NCBI RefSeq assembly: GCF_013267355.1
Contig: NZ_CP053985.1
Span: 1,922,001-1,986,000, forward strand
From: Achromobacter pestifer
Lineage (GTDB): Bacteria > Pseudomonadota > Gammaproteobacteria > Burkholderiales > Burkholderiaceae_B
Direction: 5' to 3'
DNA length: 64,000 bases
Below the pieces are notes generated by a model. That model made no database searches. It was not told the origin of the DNA and saw nothing but the letters and a program-made list of their open reading frames with translations. Shown in pieces: positions 1 through 7,858 of this stretch (position 1 is the stretch's first letter; each line of letters starts with the position of its first letter). Position numbers and translations under genes: made by a program.

Positions 1-663
1 TACATCGTCGAAAGCCTGGACCTGGACGAAGCGGAGATCTTCAACGCTTACAACGAAGTGCCGTCCATCCGCGCCAAGGACGAGTTCCTGATCCCGTTCA
101 TCGACGCGATCGCGGACCCCAACTTCAAGACAGGCACGCCCGAAGCCGACCAGACGCTGCTGAAGTCCCTGATCGTCTTCGCTTGCCTGATGGAAGGCCT
201 GTTCTTCTATGTTGGCTTCACGCAGATCCTGGCGCTGGGCCGCCAGAACAAGATGACCGGCGCCGCCGAGCAGTACATGTACATCCTGCGCGATGAATCC
301 ATGCACTGCAATTTCGGCATCGACCTGATCAACACCGTCAAACTGGAAAATCCGCATCTGTGGACGCCGGAATTCCGCGAAGAAATTCGAGAACTCTTCC
401 GCAAAGCGGTCGAACTCGAATACGCTTACGCCGAAGACACGATGCCGCGCGGCGTGTTGGGCTTGAACGCACCCATGTTCAAATCCTACCTGCGCTTCAT
501 CGCCAACCGTCGTTGCCAGCAAATCGGTATCGAACCGCTGTACCCGCAGGAAGAAAATCCCTTCCCGTGGATGGCGGAAATGATCGATCTTAAAAAGGAA
601 CGCAACTTTTTTGAAACTCGCGTGATCGAATACCAAACCGGTGGCACGCTGAGCTGGGAGTAA
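1..663 (+). CDS. nrdB: Ribonucleoside-diphosphate reductase beta subunit, C-terminal part
   Basis: Small (radical-bearing) subunit of class I ribonucleotide reductase, which makes deoxyribonucleotides in the cytoplasm. The reading frame is open from base 1, so the gene is cut by the window edge and only the last 220 codons are present. Visible family features are the helical core with DESMHCNFG (an E and H that fit the di-iron ligands of the second half of the site) and the C-terminal tail TGGTLSWE, which in this family docks on the large subunit. The start lies outside the window; the GTG at 58 is internal. Confidence 0.95.
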   Translation, partial: YIVESLDLDEAEIFNAYNEVPSIRAKDEFLIPFIDAIADPNFKTGTPEADQTLLKSLIVFACLMEGLFFYVGFTQILALGRQNKMTGAAEQYMYILRDESMHCNFGIDLINTVKLENPHLWTPEFREEIRELFRKAVELEYAYAEDTMPRGVLGLNAPMFKSYLRFIANRRCQQIGIEPLYPQEENPFPWMAEMIDLKKERNFFETRVIEYQTGGTLSWE

Positions 664-693
664 AAGCAGTACGTCATCAGGCCCGGCGCGGGC

Positions 694-727
694 ACGCTCC
701 AGATGCAAGGAGCGTCGCGTTCGCGAC
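694..727 (+). terminator. Two hairpins after nrdB, possible terminator
   Basis: Two adjoining hairpins lie about 30 bases after the nrdB stop: a 7-bp stem (694-700 with 709-715) and a 6-bp stem (714-719 with 722-727). There is no T-run after them, so intrinsic termination is only a guess. Confidence 0.35.
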
Positions 728-765
728 AGGCTTGATGATGTCTCCCTGGTCAGGGTGTTTTGTCA

Positions 766-840
766 CCGGGCCGCCCCAAGGCAAAACGCACCCCCTCGGG
801 GGGCAGCGAGCCGAAGGCGCGGCGTGGGGGCATATCGAAC
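766..840. repeat. GC-rich intergenic repeat of a beta-proteobacterial type
   Basis: The segment carries CACCCCCTCGGGGGGCAGCG followed by a CG-rich block ending in GTGGGGGC. From memory this resembles a short palindromic repeat common between genes in Alcaligenaceae and Comamonadaceae. Only one copy is in this window, so the repeat status rests on recollection and not on comparison here. Confidence 0.4.
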
Positions 841-889
841 ACACGTAGAACAAGCGGTTGGCGGCCTGTGATCAGGTCGCCTACCGGCG

Positions 890-936
890 CCATTTGAAAT
901 GGCTCGCGCCAAAGGAGCGGGGGCCATATCAAATGG
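890..936. promoter_or_regulatory. Pair of 13-bp odd palindromes
   Basis: CCATTTGAAATGG (890-902) is a perfect palindrome around one central base. CCATATCAAATGG (924-936) is an imperfect second copy 34 bases on. They lie in the 424-base gap between nrdB and the histone gene and could be operator half-sites or part of a repeat. No function is assigned. Confidence 0.3.
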
Positions 937-1087
937 CTGTGCCGAATTCATTAGCGCAAACCGTAGTAGCTGTTGCTCGCACAGAACAGCGGCTTGCGCC
1001 GATGAATAGCCCGGGCACGATGCGCCTTGTTGGCGGATCGGGGCACGGGTTTAAGTTCTGGGACCCCTGAACCTAAGGAGCATGACC

Positions 1088-1756
1088 ATGGCAACAGCCA
1101 AGAAAGCCGTAAAGAAAGCGGTGAAGAAGCCCGCCGCCAAGAAGGCAGTAGCGAAGAAGGCCGCACCGGCCAAGAAAGCTGCCGTCAAGAAGGTAGCCGT
1201 CAAGAAAGTCGCTGCCAAGAAGCCGGCAGTGAAGAAGGTTGCCGCCAAGAAGCCGGCAGTCAAGAAGGTCGCCGCCAAGAAAGCGGTAGCCAAGAAGGCC
1301 GTCGCCAAGAAGGCTGTCGCCAAGAAAGCGGTAGCCAAGAAGGTTGTCGCCAAGAAGGCCGTGGCCAAGAAGGCTGTCGCCAAGAAGGCGGTTGCCAAGA
1401 AAGCCGTAGCCAAGAAGGTTGTCGCCAAGAAGGCCGTCGCCAAGAAAGCGGTAGCCAAGAAGGCCGTCGCCAAGAAGGCTCCTGCTGCCAAGAAGGCGGT
1501 TGCCAAGAAGGCCGTAGCCAAGAAGGCGCCTGCCGCCAAGAAGGCTGCTGCCAAGAAGGCCCCCGCTGCCAAGAAGGCTCCTGCTGCCGCCAAGCCTGCT
1601 GCTGCCAAGAAGCCTGCCGCCGCCAAGAAGCCCGCTGCGAAGAAAGCCGCTCCGAAGAAGCCCGTAACGCCGCCGTCCACGGCTGCCGCCCCGGGCGCGA
1701 AGACCGCGCTGAATCCCGCCGCGTCGTGGCCGTTCCCGACGGGTGGCCGTCCTTAA
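1088..1756 (+). CDS. Lys/Ala-rich H1-like histone (BpH1 type)
   Basis: A 222-residue, almost pure Lys/Ala/Val/Pro protein built from pentapeptide-like units such as [10 protein letters not shown] and KKAPA. It resembles the C-terminal tail of eukaryotic histone H1 and the Bordetella BpH1 protein, which binds DNA without strong sequence preference and varies in length between strains. The ATG at 1088 is chosen over the in-frame ATG at 1082 because AAGGAG at 1075-1080 sits 7 bases before 1088 but touches 1082. The repeated codons (mostly GCC AAG AAG and variants) make the gene prone to slippage. The last 45 residues are less repetitive and proline-rich. A strong hairpin terminator follows. Confidence 0.9.
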   Translation: MATAKKAVKKAVKKPAAKKAVAKKAAPAKKAAVKKVAVKKVAAKKPAVKKVAAKKPAVKKVAAKKAVAKKAVAKKAVAKKAVAKKVVAKKAVAKKAVAKKAVAKKAVAKKVVAKKAVAKKAVAKKAVAKKAPAAKKAVAKKAVAKKAPAAKKAAAKKAPAAKKAPAAAKPAAAKKPAAAKKPAAKKAAPKKPVTPPSTAAAPGAKTALNPAASWPFPTGGRP

Positions 1757-1787
1757 TTAGGACGGTTCGAAGCTTTAGCTTCGCAGA

Positions 1788-1816
1788 GCCGCCTGGCCTA
1801 GGCCGGGCGGCTTTTT
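1788..1816 (+). terminator. Intrinsic terminator of the histone gene
   Basis: An 11-bp stem (GCCGCCTGGCC pairing with GGCCGGGCGGC, one G-T wobble) closes a TA loop and is followed by TTTTT. It starts about 30 bases after the histone stop codon. Confidence 0.8.
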
Positions 1817-1939
1817 CGTGTCTGCCCGATCCGGAATCGACCGGCCTCCCCCAACGGGCTGCAAGCACGCGCTGGCTGCAGGCGATTTTTTGCCTGGGCG
1901 TGCGACAATTGACTCCTCTTTTTCAGGGTGAACGTGTCC

Positions 1940-2500
1940 ATGCTCGATGAAATCTTGCGCTTCCTTCTCGAAATCGTGTTCACGCTGTTCGGCGCTGCGC
2001 TGATTGCCCGCGCCTGGATGCACGCGATACGGCTGCACCCGTTCAACCCTTTGTCGCGCTTCATCTACCAGGCCACAAACTGGCTGGTGCTGCCCCTGCG
2101 CAAGATCATTCCGGCCAGCAACAAGATCGACTGGACCAGCCTGGTCGCTGTGTGGCTGTCCGCGCTGATCTATCTGGTGCTGGTCTGGCTGGTCGCGATC
2201 GGCGCCTTGATACCGCTGGAGTATCTGCCCAAGGCCATGGGCTCGGCCTTGATCATGGCCGTCAAATGGGCGCTGAACCTGGTGGTATGGCTGACGCTGA
2301 TCCAGGCCGTGCTGTCGTGGGTCAACCCGATGGCGCCCATGATGCCGCTGCTGCAGTCGTTGACCGCGCCCATGCTGGACCCCATCCGCCGCCTGCTGCC
2401 GCGCACCGCGATCGACTTTTCGCCGCTGGTGCTGCTGATCGTCGCGCAGGTGCTGCTGATGGTGCTGTCCAACATCAGCCAGCGCATGATGGGCCTGTAA
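1940..2500 (+). CDS. YggT family membrane protein
   Basis: A 186-residue protein with two copies of the YggT motif, each a hydrophobic helix followed by a basic amphipathic stretch and a second helix; the P-L-R-K-I-I-P segment near residue 55 is typical. The family is found near cell-division and proline-biosynthesis genes and has been linked to osmotic stress and membrane topology, but its biochemical role is unsettled. ATG 1940 is preferred over the GTG at 1928 because an AGGGTGA-like ribosome site lies just before it. It converges on the D-alanylation operon. Confidence 0.85.
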   Translation: MLDEILRFLLEIVFTLFGAALIARAWMHAIRLHPFNPLSRFIYQATNWLVLPLRKIIPASNKIDWTSLVAVWLSALIYLVLVWLVAIGALIPLEYLPKAMGSALIMAVKWALNLVVWLTLIQAVLSWVNPMAPMMPLLQSLTAPMLDPIRRLLPRTAIDFSPLVLLIVAQVLLMVLSNISQRMMGL

Positions 2501-2502
2501 AC

Positions 2503-2521
2503 GGCGGGGCTGCGCCCCGCC
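2503..2521. terminator. Hairpin between convergent genes
   Basis: GGCGGGGC and GCCCCGCC form a perfect 8-bp stem with a TGC loop in the 24 bases between the YggT gene and dltA. It may act on both strands, although T-runs are absent. Confidence 0.45.
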
Positions 2522-2524
2522 TGC

Positions 2525-3970
2525 CTACGCCGGAAGGCCGGCGTAGATCTCGACCAGCTTCTTGCGGTCGATCTTGTGGTTGTTCGACATGGGCAGCGCC
2601 GGGCAGGCCACCAGCTCGGACGGCACCATGTAGGGAGGCAGGCGCTGCGCCAGCCGCTCTTTCCAGCCCGCCAGCGCGTCGGGCGCCAGAACGCTCGGCG
2701 CCTGTCCAACGTCCACGCCCGCCACGAATCCGATCAAGCGCACCGCCGTGCCGTCAGGCCGGCGCAGCACTGCGCAGGCGCCGCCCTCCACGCCCGGCAG
2801 GCCGTGCAGCGCTTCGTCGATCTCTGCCAGTTCGATGCGATAACCGTTCAGCTTGATCTGATCGTCCATGCGGCCGCGGCAGAACAGCAGGCCATCGCCC
2901 TCCATCTGGCCCAGGTCCCCCGTGCGGAAGGCGCGGCGGCCGTCGGCATAGGTGTAGAGCTTGGCTTCGTTCAGGTCGGGGCGATTCAGATAGCCGCGCA
3001 TGACGTGGTCGCCCACGATGCAGATCTCGCCTTCGTCCACGATCAGCACGCTGTCGGGCTTGGCATGCCCCACCGGCAGCGGATCGTGCGCGGCCAGGAC
3101 GGCATCGGTGACCTCGATCCAGGTGGTCGCCACGGTCGCTTCCGTGGGGCCGTAGGTATTGAGGATGACAGCGTCCGGGAAGCGCTGGCGCAGCTTCTTG
3201 GCCAGCGCCGACGGCAGCGGCTCGCCGCAGAACAGGAAGGTGCGCAGCGTGGGCAAGGCGGCCGGCGAAAAGTCGCGGTTGGCCAACTGCTGGTGCGCGA
3301 ATGACGGCGTGGACACCCAGACCGTCACGCCATGTTCGGCCAGGCGGGCCATCCAGACGCTGGGTGCGGCGATCTGCTCGCGCGCGTTCAGCACGCAACA
3401 GCCGCCCGCGGCCAAGGTGGCGAACACTTCGTACATGGACAGGTCGAAGCTGAACGGCGCCTGGTTCATGAACACCGGCGCCTCGCCCAGGCCGAAGCTG
3501 CCCAACATCCAGTCGCCCAGCAGGCCCACGCTTTCGCGGCCAATCTGCACGCCCTTCGGATCGCCCGTGCTGCCGGACGTGAACATGACGTAGGCCAGGC
3601 CTCGTTCGGCCAGCATGGCGCCCTCGCCCGGCGTGAAGCTGCCGCTGGCGGCATCGAACACGGCGGCAGCGCGCACGATCTCGACGATGCGACGCAGGCG
3701 CTCCTGCGGATAGATGGTGTCCACCGGCACGAACGGCGCCCCGATCAGCAGGGCTCCCGCCATGGCGACGAAGAACGCGGCTTCCTTGTGGCCATAAATG
3801 ACCACCGGCACGTCAGGCGCCGCGCCGTGCCTGCGCGCCTCTTCGGCCCAGGCGCCGGCCTCCGCGCGCAATTGCGCCCAGCTCAGGCTGCGGTCGGCGG
3901 CGACGACCGCAGGCGCGTTGGGCGCGTACTCGGTATCCGTGAACTGGAAAGACTTGAGATCGAAGCGCAT
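2525..3970 (-). CDS. dltA: D-alanine--acyl-carrier ligase (DltA/DraA-like)
   Basis: A 481-residue adenylate-forming enzyme, last gene of the operon, expected to activate D-alanine with ATP and load it onto the small carrier protein encoded first. Motifs are the ATP loop TSGSTGDPKG (131-140), YGPTEAT (273-279) and the C-terminal adenylation lysine in NNHKID (K466). ATG 3970 is chosen because GGGAG precedes it and the encoded start MRFDLKSFQF fits the family. Sixteen bases separate it from dltB. In Bordetella pertussis the equivalent dra locus modifies an outer-membrane component with D-alanine and raises resistance to antimicrobial peptides. The substrate here is inferred from operon context. 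Confidence 0.88.
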   Translation of the reverse strand: MRFDLKSFQFTDTEYAPNAPAVVAADRSLSWAQLRAEAGAWAEEARRHGAAPDVPVVIYGHKEAAFFVAMAGALLIGAPFVPVDTIYPQERLRRIVEIVRAAAVFDAASGSFTPGEGAMLAERGLAYVMFTSGSTGDPKGVQIGRESVGLLGDWMLGSFGLGEAPVFMNQAPFSFDLSMYEVFATLAAGGCCVLNAREQIAAPSVWMARLAEHGVTVWVSTPSFAHQQLANRDFSPAALPTLRTFLFCGEPLPSALAKKLRQRFPDAVILNTYGPTEATVATTWIEVTDAVLAAHDPLPVGHAKPDSVLIVDEGEICIVGDHVMRGYLNRPDLNEAKLYTYADGRRAFRTGDLGQMEGDGLLFCRGRMDDQIKLNGYRIELAEIDEALHGLPGVEGGACAVLRRPDGTAVRLIGFVAGVDVGQAPSVLAPDALAGWKERLAQRLPPYMVPSELVACPALPMSNNHKIDRKKLVEIYAGLPA

Positions 3971-3986
3971 GCCGAAACTCCCGGCG

Positions 3987-5114
3987 TCAGATGGGGCTGC
4001 GGCCGCTGAACACGTATAGCGCCAGCGCAGCAAGAATCAAGGTGAGCACGCGCCCGAGAAAACGCATCACGGGTTGCGCCAGCGCGGCCTGCAGGGCCGG
4101 ACGGGTGCGTGCGGCGTTGATCAGCAGGTTATGCCCCACCGAATACGCCCCGAACATCAGACCGCTGACGATGTAGTGCAGCGACAGGCCGTTCCAGACG
4201 CCCATGGCCAGCAGGGTCGCGAAGATGCCGATGTTCTGCGCCGCCATGCGGTGGCGTCCGAAGAACTTGGTCTTGCTCAGCGCCTTGTAGATGGGCATGA
4301 ACACCACGTCGCGCAGCCACTCCGACAGGCTGATGTGCCAGCGGCGCCAGAAGTCCTGCGGGTTGAGCGTGGCCAGCGGATTGCGGAAGTTGATCGGCAA
4401 GGTGAAGCCGAACAGCATGCCGATACCGATCGCCATGGTGGAGTAGCCGGCGAAGTCGAAGAACAGGTAGCCGCTGTAGAGCGAGGCGTTGAGCGCCACG
4501 CCGGTGAACGAGTAATCGTGCGCATCCAGCGTCGCCAGGCCATAACGCCAGATCAGCTCGGCCACGCCGAACTTCTGGATCACGCCCAGCATGATGAGTT
4601 CCAGGCCGCTGAGCCAGGTATTCAGGTTCACGCCTTCGTAGCCGCGTTTCAGGTCCGCCTGGAAATTGCGCCAGCGGTACATGGGGCCGGCCAGCAGCGT
4701 CAACGGGAAGAATAGATAGATGAAGTAGTCCAGCGGCGACACGCGCTCGTTGCGCTGCGCGAACAGCAGCACGTCGATGGCGCGGAACGTGGCGAAGGAC
4801 AGCCCCAGCATGGCGCCCAGGTGCGACACGCCCGTCTTCACCAGCAGCAGCGGCGTCATGGTGATGATCACGGCCAGCCAGGTGGGGATGTAGTTGCGGC
4901 GCATGGCCCACAACGCGCTGCCGGAAATGGCCAGCAAGGCGATGGGTTGATAGGGACGCGCCCAGAACACCGCCATCCACACGCCCAGGCAGATCACGCC
5001 GATGATGTGGCGATAGCCGATACGGAACGGCATGCCGAAGGAACGGTAGGCCAACAGGCCCAGGCCGCCGCACAGGGCGCCGCCGAAAAAGCTCAAGCTT
5101 GCGAACAATTCCAT
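3987..5114 (-). CDS. dltB: MBOAT-family D-alanyl transferase (DltB/DraB-like)
   Basis: A 375-residue integral membrane O-acyltransferase with about ten hydrophobic segments. It is expected to move D-alanine from the carrier protein across the inner membrane. Histidines fit the family: H260 in WRRWHISLS and H313 in NGLSLHYIV, the latter aligning with the catalytic MBOAT histidine. The usual WHG before it reads WNG here. The gene begins 7 bases after the stop of the DltX-like gene and is followed 16 bases later by dltA, so the genes are co-transcribed. Confidence 0.88.
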   Translation of the reverse strand: MELFASLSFFGGALCGGLGLLAYRSFGMPFRIGYRHIIGVICLGVWMAVFWARPYQPIALLAISGSALWAMRRNYIPTWLAVIITMTPLLLVKTGVSHLGAMLGLSFATFRAIDVLLFAQRNERVSPLDYFIYLFFPLTLLAGPMYRWRNFQADLKRGYEGVNLNTWLSGLELIMLGVIQKFGVAELIWRYGLATLDAHDYSFTGVALNASLYSGYLFFDFAGYSTMAIGIGMLFGFTLPINFRNPLATLNPQDFWRRWHISLSEWLRDVVFMPIYKALSKTKFFGRHRMAAQNIGIFATLLAMGVWNGLSLHYIVSGLMFGAYSVGHNLLINAARTRPALQAALAQPVMRFLGRVLTLILAALALYVFSGRSPI

Positions 5115-5121
5115 GGCGGGC

Positions 5122-5331
5122 TCAGAACTGTTGGTATTGGAATTCGACCTTGATCGGCCCGCCGCTGCCCGTGGTGGGCTGCGCCTGCAGAACGAACACC
5201 AAGATCACGCCGATGTACAGGCACAGGTGCCAGAAGAAGCGGCGCCCCCAGGCGGCAGCCGCCTTGCGGGTTTCCTGCCCTTCGACAGCGTGGGCGGCCT
5301 CGGGCGCGGCCGCGGGAAGAATCTTGCTCAT
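5122..5331 (-). CDS. dltX: Small single-pass protein, DltX-like
   Basis: A 69-residue protein with a polar N-terminus, one transmembrane helix (about residues 32-48) and a periplasmic tail ending in FQYQQF. DltX of Gram-positive dlt operons is also a short single-pass protein with a conserved C-terminal FxYxxF-type motif, whose tyrosine has been proposed to carry D-alanine between DltB and DltD. Position (between dltD and dltB), topology and the terminal motif all agree. The ATG overlaps the dltD stop as ATGA (5328-5331), showing translational coupling. A longer frame from 5373 is possible but would run deep into dltD. Function is inferred. Confidence 0.8.
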   Translation of the reverse strand: MSKILPAAAPEAAHAVEGQETRKAAAAWGRRFFWHLCLYIGVILVFVLQAQPTTGSGGPIKVEFQYQQF

Positions 5332-6515
5332 CGGGAAAAGTACTCCGCAATGCCTTGATCGGCCATGGCCCAACCGAGTTCGGCCAGGTGCATGTCGTCG
5401 CGCAGCATGCCCGGTTCAAACGGGATGCTGTAGAGATCCAGGCAGCCCATCTGGTAGCGCTCGCACATGCCCGTGACGGCGGCCACCACCGGGTCGAAGC
5501 GCTCCACGTCCAGGATGAGCTTGGGATTGAAGGGCTGGATGACGAAGTAGGCGTGAACCTTGCGCTTCTGCAGCAAGGCCATCACGCGCGACAGGTCGCC
5601 AAGTTCCGTGCGAGTGATCGGATCGATGTCGGCGAACTCGTTGCGGGCCGGCGAATACAGCGCCGCCAGGTACTGCTTGTAGTAATCGTCGCGCACGTCG
5701 TAGGGGTTGTGCCCGCCCAGGTCCTGCTCGACCACGCGCGCCTGATGCGTCAGGCGGCCCCACTGGCCCTGATCCAGGCGCGCGGCCGACGGCCAGGACA
5801 CGTAGCGATGCGCGGGCACCGACAACTTGCTGCGCGGACGGTCGGGCGCCGGCTCCTTGCGCGCGTGCCACCACAGCGCCAGCTTGTCCTTCAGCTCCGC
5901 GACCTGGCCGTTGGCGATGAGCCACAGCAGCCCCCAGTTGGCGTTGTCGCTGATCCAGGTCTGCATCTGCTCGCGCGTGCTGGGCTGATCCCAGAGCCGG
6001 TCCCAGACCGGTCCCGTGACGTGCTCGGCAAACGCGCTGCGCGGCAACTGCCCGCCCGAGGCAAACCAGGCCGGCGACAGCATGATCACCAGCCGCGTGT
6101 TGGGCGTGAGCGAATCCGCCACCGACTCCAGCACGCTGACGATGCCGTAGGACTGGAACATGGCGTGGCCATAGGCCAGCGTCGGCACCTTCAGCTCTTC
6201 GGGGAAGAAGCGGTAAGGCACGAAACGCAGATCGTGGCTGGACAGTTCGGACGAGCCGAGCACGACCAGCGTCCCGTCGCTCAGGGCGTTGCCCAGGCGA
6301 TTCAGGTTGACGTGCTGGGTGCCCCAGTCCGGCCCCAGGTTGGGCAGGTAGTTGCTCTTGGCGGCCGCCGAGGCCGAGGGCGCCGACATGGGATTGACGA
6401 CGCGGCTGAGCAGATCGTCCGCGCCGCAATACGTACCCACCGCCAGCGCCACCGCCGTCGCGGCAGCCGCGACGTGAGACAACAGCCGGGTATTACGAAG
6501 TATGGGCAGCGACAT
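5328..6515 (-). CDS. dltD: SGNH-like D-alanyl transfer protein (DltD/DraD-like)
   Basis: A 395-residue protein with one N-terminal membrane anchor (residues about 13-30) and a periplasmic SGNH-hydrolase-type domain. Candidate catalytic residues are serine in GSSELSS (S88/S89) and the C-terminal pair D373/H376 in DDMHLAELGW, matching the Ser and DxxH arrangement of DltD. It should place D-alanine on the final acceptor. ATG 6515 was chosen because the hydrophobic anchor follows at once. The start overlaps the end of the carrier gene by 23 bases and its stop overlaps the DltX-like start by 4. Confidence 0.85.
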   Translation of the reverse strand: MSLPILRNTRLLSHVAAAATAVALAVGTYCGADDLLSRVVNPMSAPSASAAAKSNYLPNLGPDWGTQHVNLNRLGNALSDGTLVVLGSSELSSHDLRFVPYRFFPEELKVPTLAYGHAMFQSYGIVSVLESVADSLTPNTRLVIMLSPAWFASGGQLPRSAFAEHVTGPVWDRLWDQPSTREQMQTWISDNANWGLLWLIANGQVAELKDKLALWWHARKEPAPDRPRSKLSVPAHRYVSWPSAARLDQGQWGRLTHQARVVEQDLGGHNPYDVRDDYYKQYLAALYSPARNEFADIDPITRTELGDLSRVMALLQKRKVHAYFVIQPFNPKLILDVERFDPVVAAVTGMCERYQMGCLDLYSIPFEPGMLRDDMHLAELGWAMADQGIAEYFSR

Positions 6516-6732
6516 AGCCGGCAAGCGTGCGGACCGACTGTAGGTGTTCCGCGATCTCGGGAGCCGGGATGCTGCAGCCGTACTCCGACTCGACCGCCAG
6601 CGTGATGTCCACGGCAGCGAGCGAATCGACCAGACCGGTGGCAATCAACTGCGTATCTGGGGTGACTTTCTTCATGACGATCGACTCGACGATCTCGCCG
6701 ATCTTGGTGTGGAGTTCTTGCTCGGTATGCAT
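6493..6732 (-). CDS. dltC: Acyl (D-alanyl) carrier protein (DltC/DraC-like)
   Basis: A 79-residue acyl-carrier-like protein, first gene of the operon. The phosphopantetheine site is the serine of GLVDSL (S37). It is acidic and helical and has the size of DltC. It would receive D-alanine from the dltA product and present it to the membrane transferase. The start is uncertain: ATG 6732 gives the normal length but has a weak ribosome site, while an in-frame TTG at 6768 follows GGGGGA and would add 12 residues. Confidence 0.82.
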   Translation of the reverse strand: MHTEQELHTKIGEIVESIVMKKVTPDTQLIATGLVDSLAAVDITLAVESEYGCSIPAPEIAEHLQSVRTLAGYVAAHTS

Positions 6733-7084
6733 AGATAGTGCGGCGTTACAGGCCCGATCGGCCAACAATCCCCCGCCCCGGGATTCAGGACGACGAGATT
6801 ACAAAGAAACTGCTGAAATCAGGCTGAACGTCCAGCCCACCACGAACGACGCCCCGATGCACTCCGTTACATGATTTCCGCAATGCGAGGTCGATCGCAG
6901 GCGCAATCATGGCACTACGTTCGTCAAATCGCCATGAGGCTTATGGAGGAAATCGCGAGAAAACGCTGGCAAACGTAACGTTCGCGGGTAAGTCCCCGGG
7001 TATCCCGTTGCGGTTGAGCGACAGATTCTTACGACTGCACAACCTTCCCGCCCTGACCCCGTTATGGGCCAAGGGCGCCGGCAA
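6733..7084. other. Leader/promoter region of the D-alanylation operon
   Basis: This gap of about 350 bases lies between the lipoprotein terminator and dltC. It must hold the operon promoter, read leftward. It is less GC-rich than its surroundings around 6790-6830 and 6940-6990. I see no convincing gene and no clear paired -35/-10 elements, so no site is assigned. Confidence 0.4.
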
Positions 7085-7110
7085 TAAAAAAGCCCCCTGA
7101 CGGGGGCTTT
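7085..7110 (-). terminator. Intrinsic terminator of the lipoprotein gene
   Basis: AAAGCCCCC and GGGGGCTTT form a perfect 9-bp stem around a 4-base loop. On the minus strand it is followed by a T-run. It lies about 40 bases after the stop of the gene at 7148-7651. Confidence 0.85.
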
Positions 7111-7147
7111 GCCAAGCCGCGCCGCGAGCGCGGCGCTGGATGGGTGC

Positions 7148-7651
7148 TTACATCGGCGTGATGCGGGTCGGGCCGGAGCCGCTGATCACCTGCACGCGCT
7201 GGCCCACGCTGATGGGCACATCGGCTTCCTGCGCGACGACGCGGGTTTCACCGTTGTCCAAGCGCACGGTGATTTCGTAGCCGGAATTCTTGCCGGTCTG
7301 GTTCTCGATGGCGTTGCCCGCCAGCGCACCCAGGATGACGCCACCCACGGTGGCGATGGTGCGGCCGGTGCCGCCGCCGATGGCGTTGCCTGCAACGCCG
7401 CCCAGCGCACCGCCGGCCACCATGCCGACGCCGCTGGACTTGTCGTTCTGGATCACGATGGGACGCACGCCGGTGACCGTGCCGGTACGGACGATCTGCT
7501 CGCGCTGCGCCTGGTCATAGCTGTAGACGCCGCTGGACGCGCTGCGGTTGGCGCAGCCGCCCAGGACCGCCATCGAGGTCACGACGGCGGCGATCGCCAG
7601 CCAGCGCCCCGCGCGCGGCGTCACCAGGGAAAAAGTTTTGCTTTGATTCAA
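7148..7651 (-). CDS. Glycine-zipper outer-membrane lipoprotein (SlyB/17-kDa antigen type)
   Basis: A 167-residue lipoprotein. Its signal peptide ends in the lipobox VLGGC (C33), a conserved segment follows, and then a Gly/Ala-rich double glycine zipper (about residues 76-115) and a C-terminal beta-rich domain. This architecture matches SlyB/PcP-like proteins, small envelope-stability lipoproteins. The start codon is TTG: GAGGAG lies 6-7 bases upstream on the coding strand and no ATG is nearby. It is monocistronic with its own terminator. Confidence 0.85.
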   Translation of the reverse strand: MNQSKTFSLVTPRAGRWLAIAAVVTSMAVLGGCANRSASSGVYSYDQAQREQIVRTGTVTGVRPIVIQNDKSSGVGMVAGGALGGVAGNAIGGGTGRTIATVGGVILGALAGNAIENQTGKNSGYEITVRLDNGETRVVAQEADVPISVGQRVQVISGSGPTRITPM

Positions 7652-7755
7652 TTTGGACTCCTCGATCGGCCGTTGCCGACGATGTACTCATCATACCCCG
7701 GCCCGGAACTGGGGCCAGCGCTGCTGCAACACACTGAAACGCACCGCCAGAAGCT

Positions 7756-7781
7756 GAAAAACCGGCCAAAAAGCCGGCCGG
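7756..7781 (-). terminator. Intrinsic terminator of the PfkB-kinase gene
   Basis: On the minus strand CCGGCC and GGCCGG pair around an 8-base loop and are followed by TTTTT. It lies about 80 bases after the kinase stop codon. Confidence 0.7.
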
Positions 7782-7858
7782 GAAAGGCGCTGGAACACAG
7801 CGCCTCACCCCCTCTCCTACGGTTCGACCACGGCGCAACTGCCGGGTTCCCGAGGGGA

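Noticed and set aside
1051..1680. Long open frame opposite the histone gene encoding Ala/Phe/Leu repeats
   Set aside because: It is the complement of the Lys/Ala codon repeats. It has no ribosome site, and the plus-strand frame has the matching family and terminator.
1761..1787. tRNA-like TTCGAA segment after the histone gene
   Set aside because: No acceptor stem, anticodon arm or correct spacing is present; the region is the leader to a terminator.
6909..7100. A 63-codon frame between the dlt operon and the lipoprotein
   Set aside because: It runs through the lipoprotein terminator hairpin and has no recognisable domain. GGAGGAAA near 6952 precedes no suitable start.
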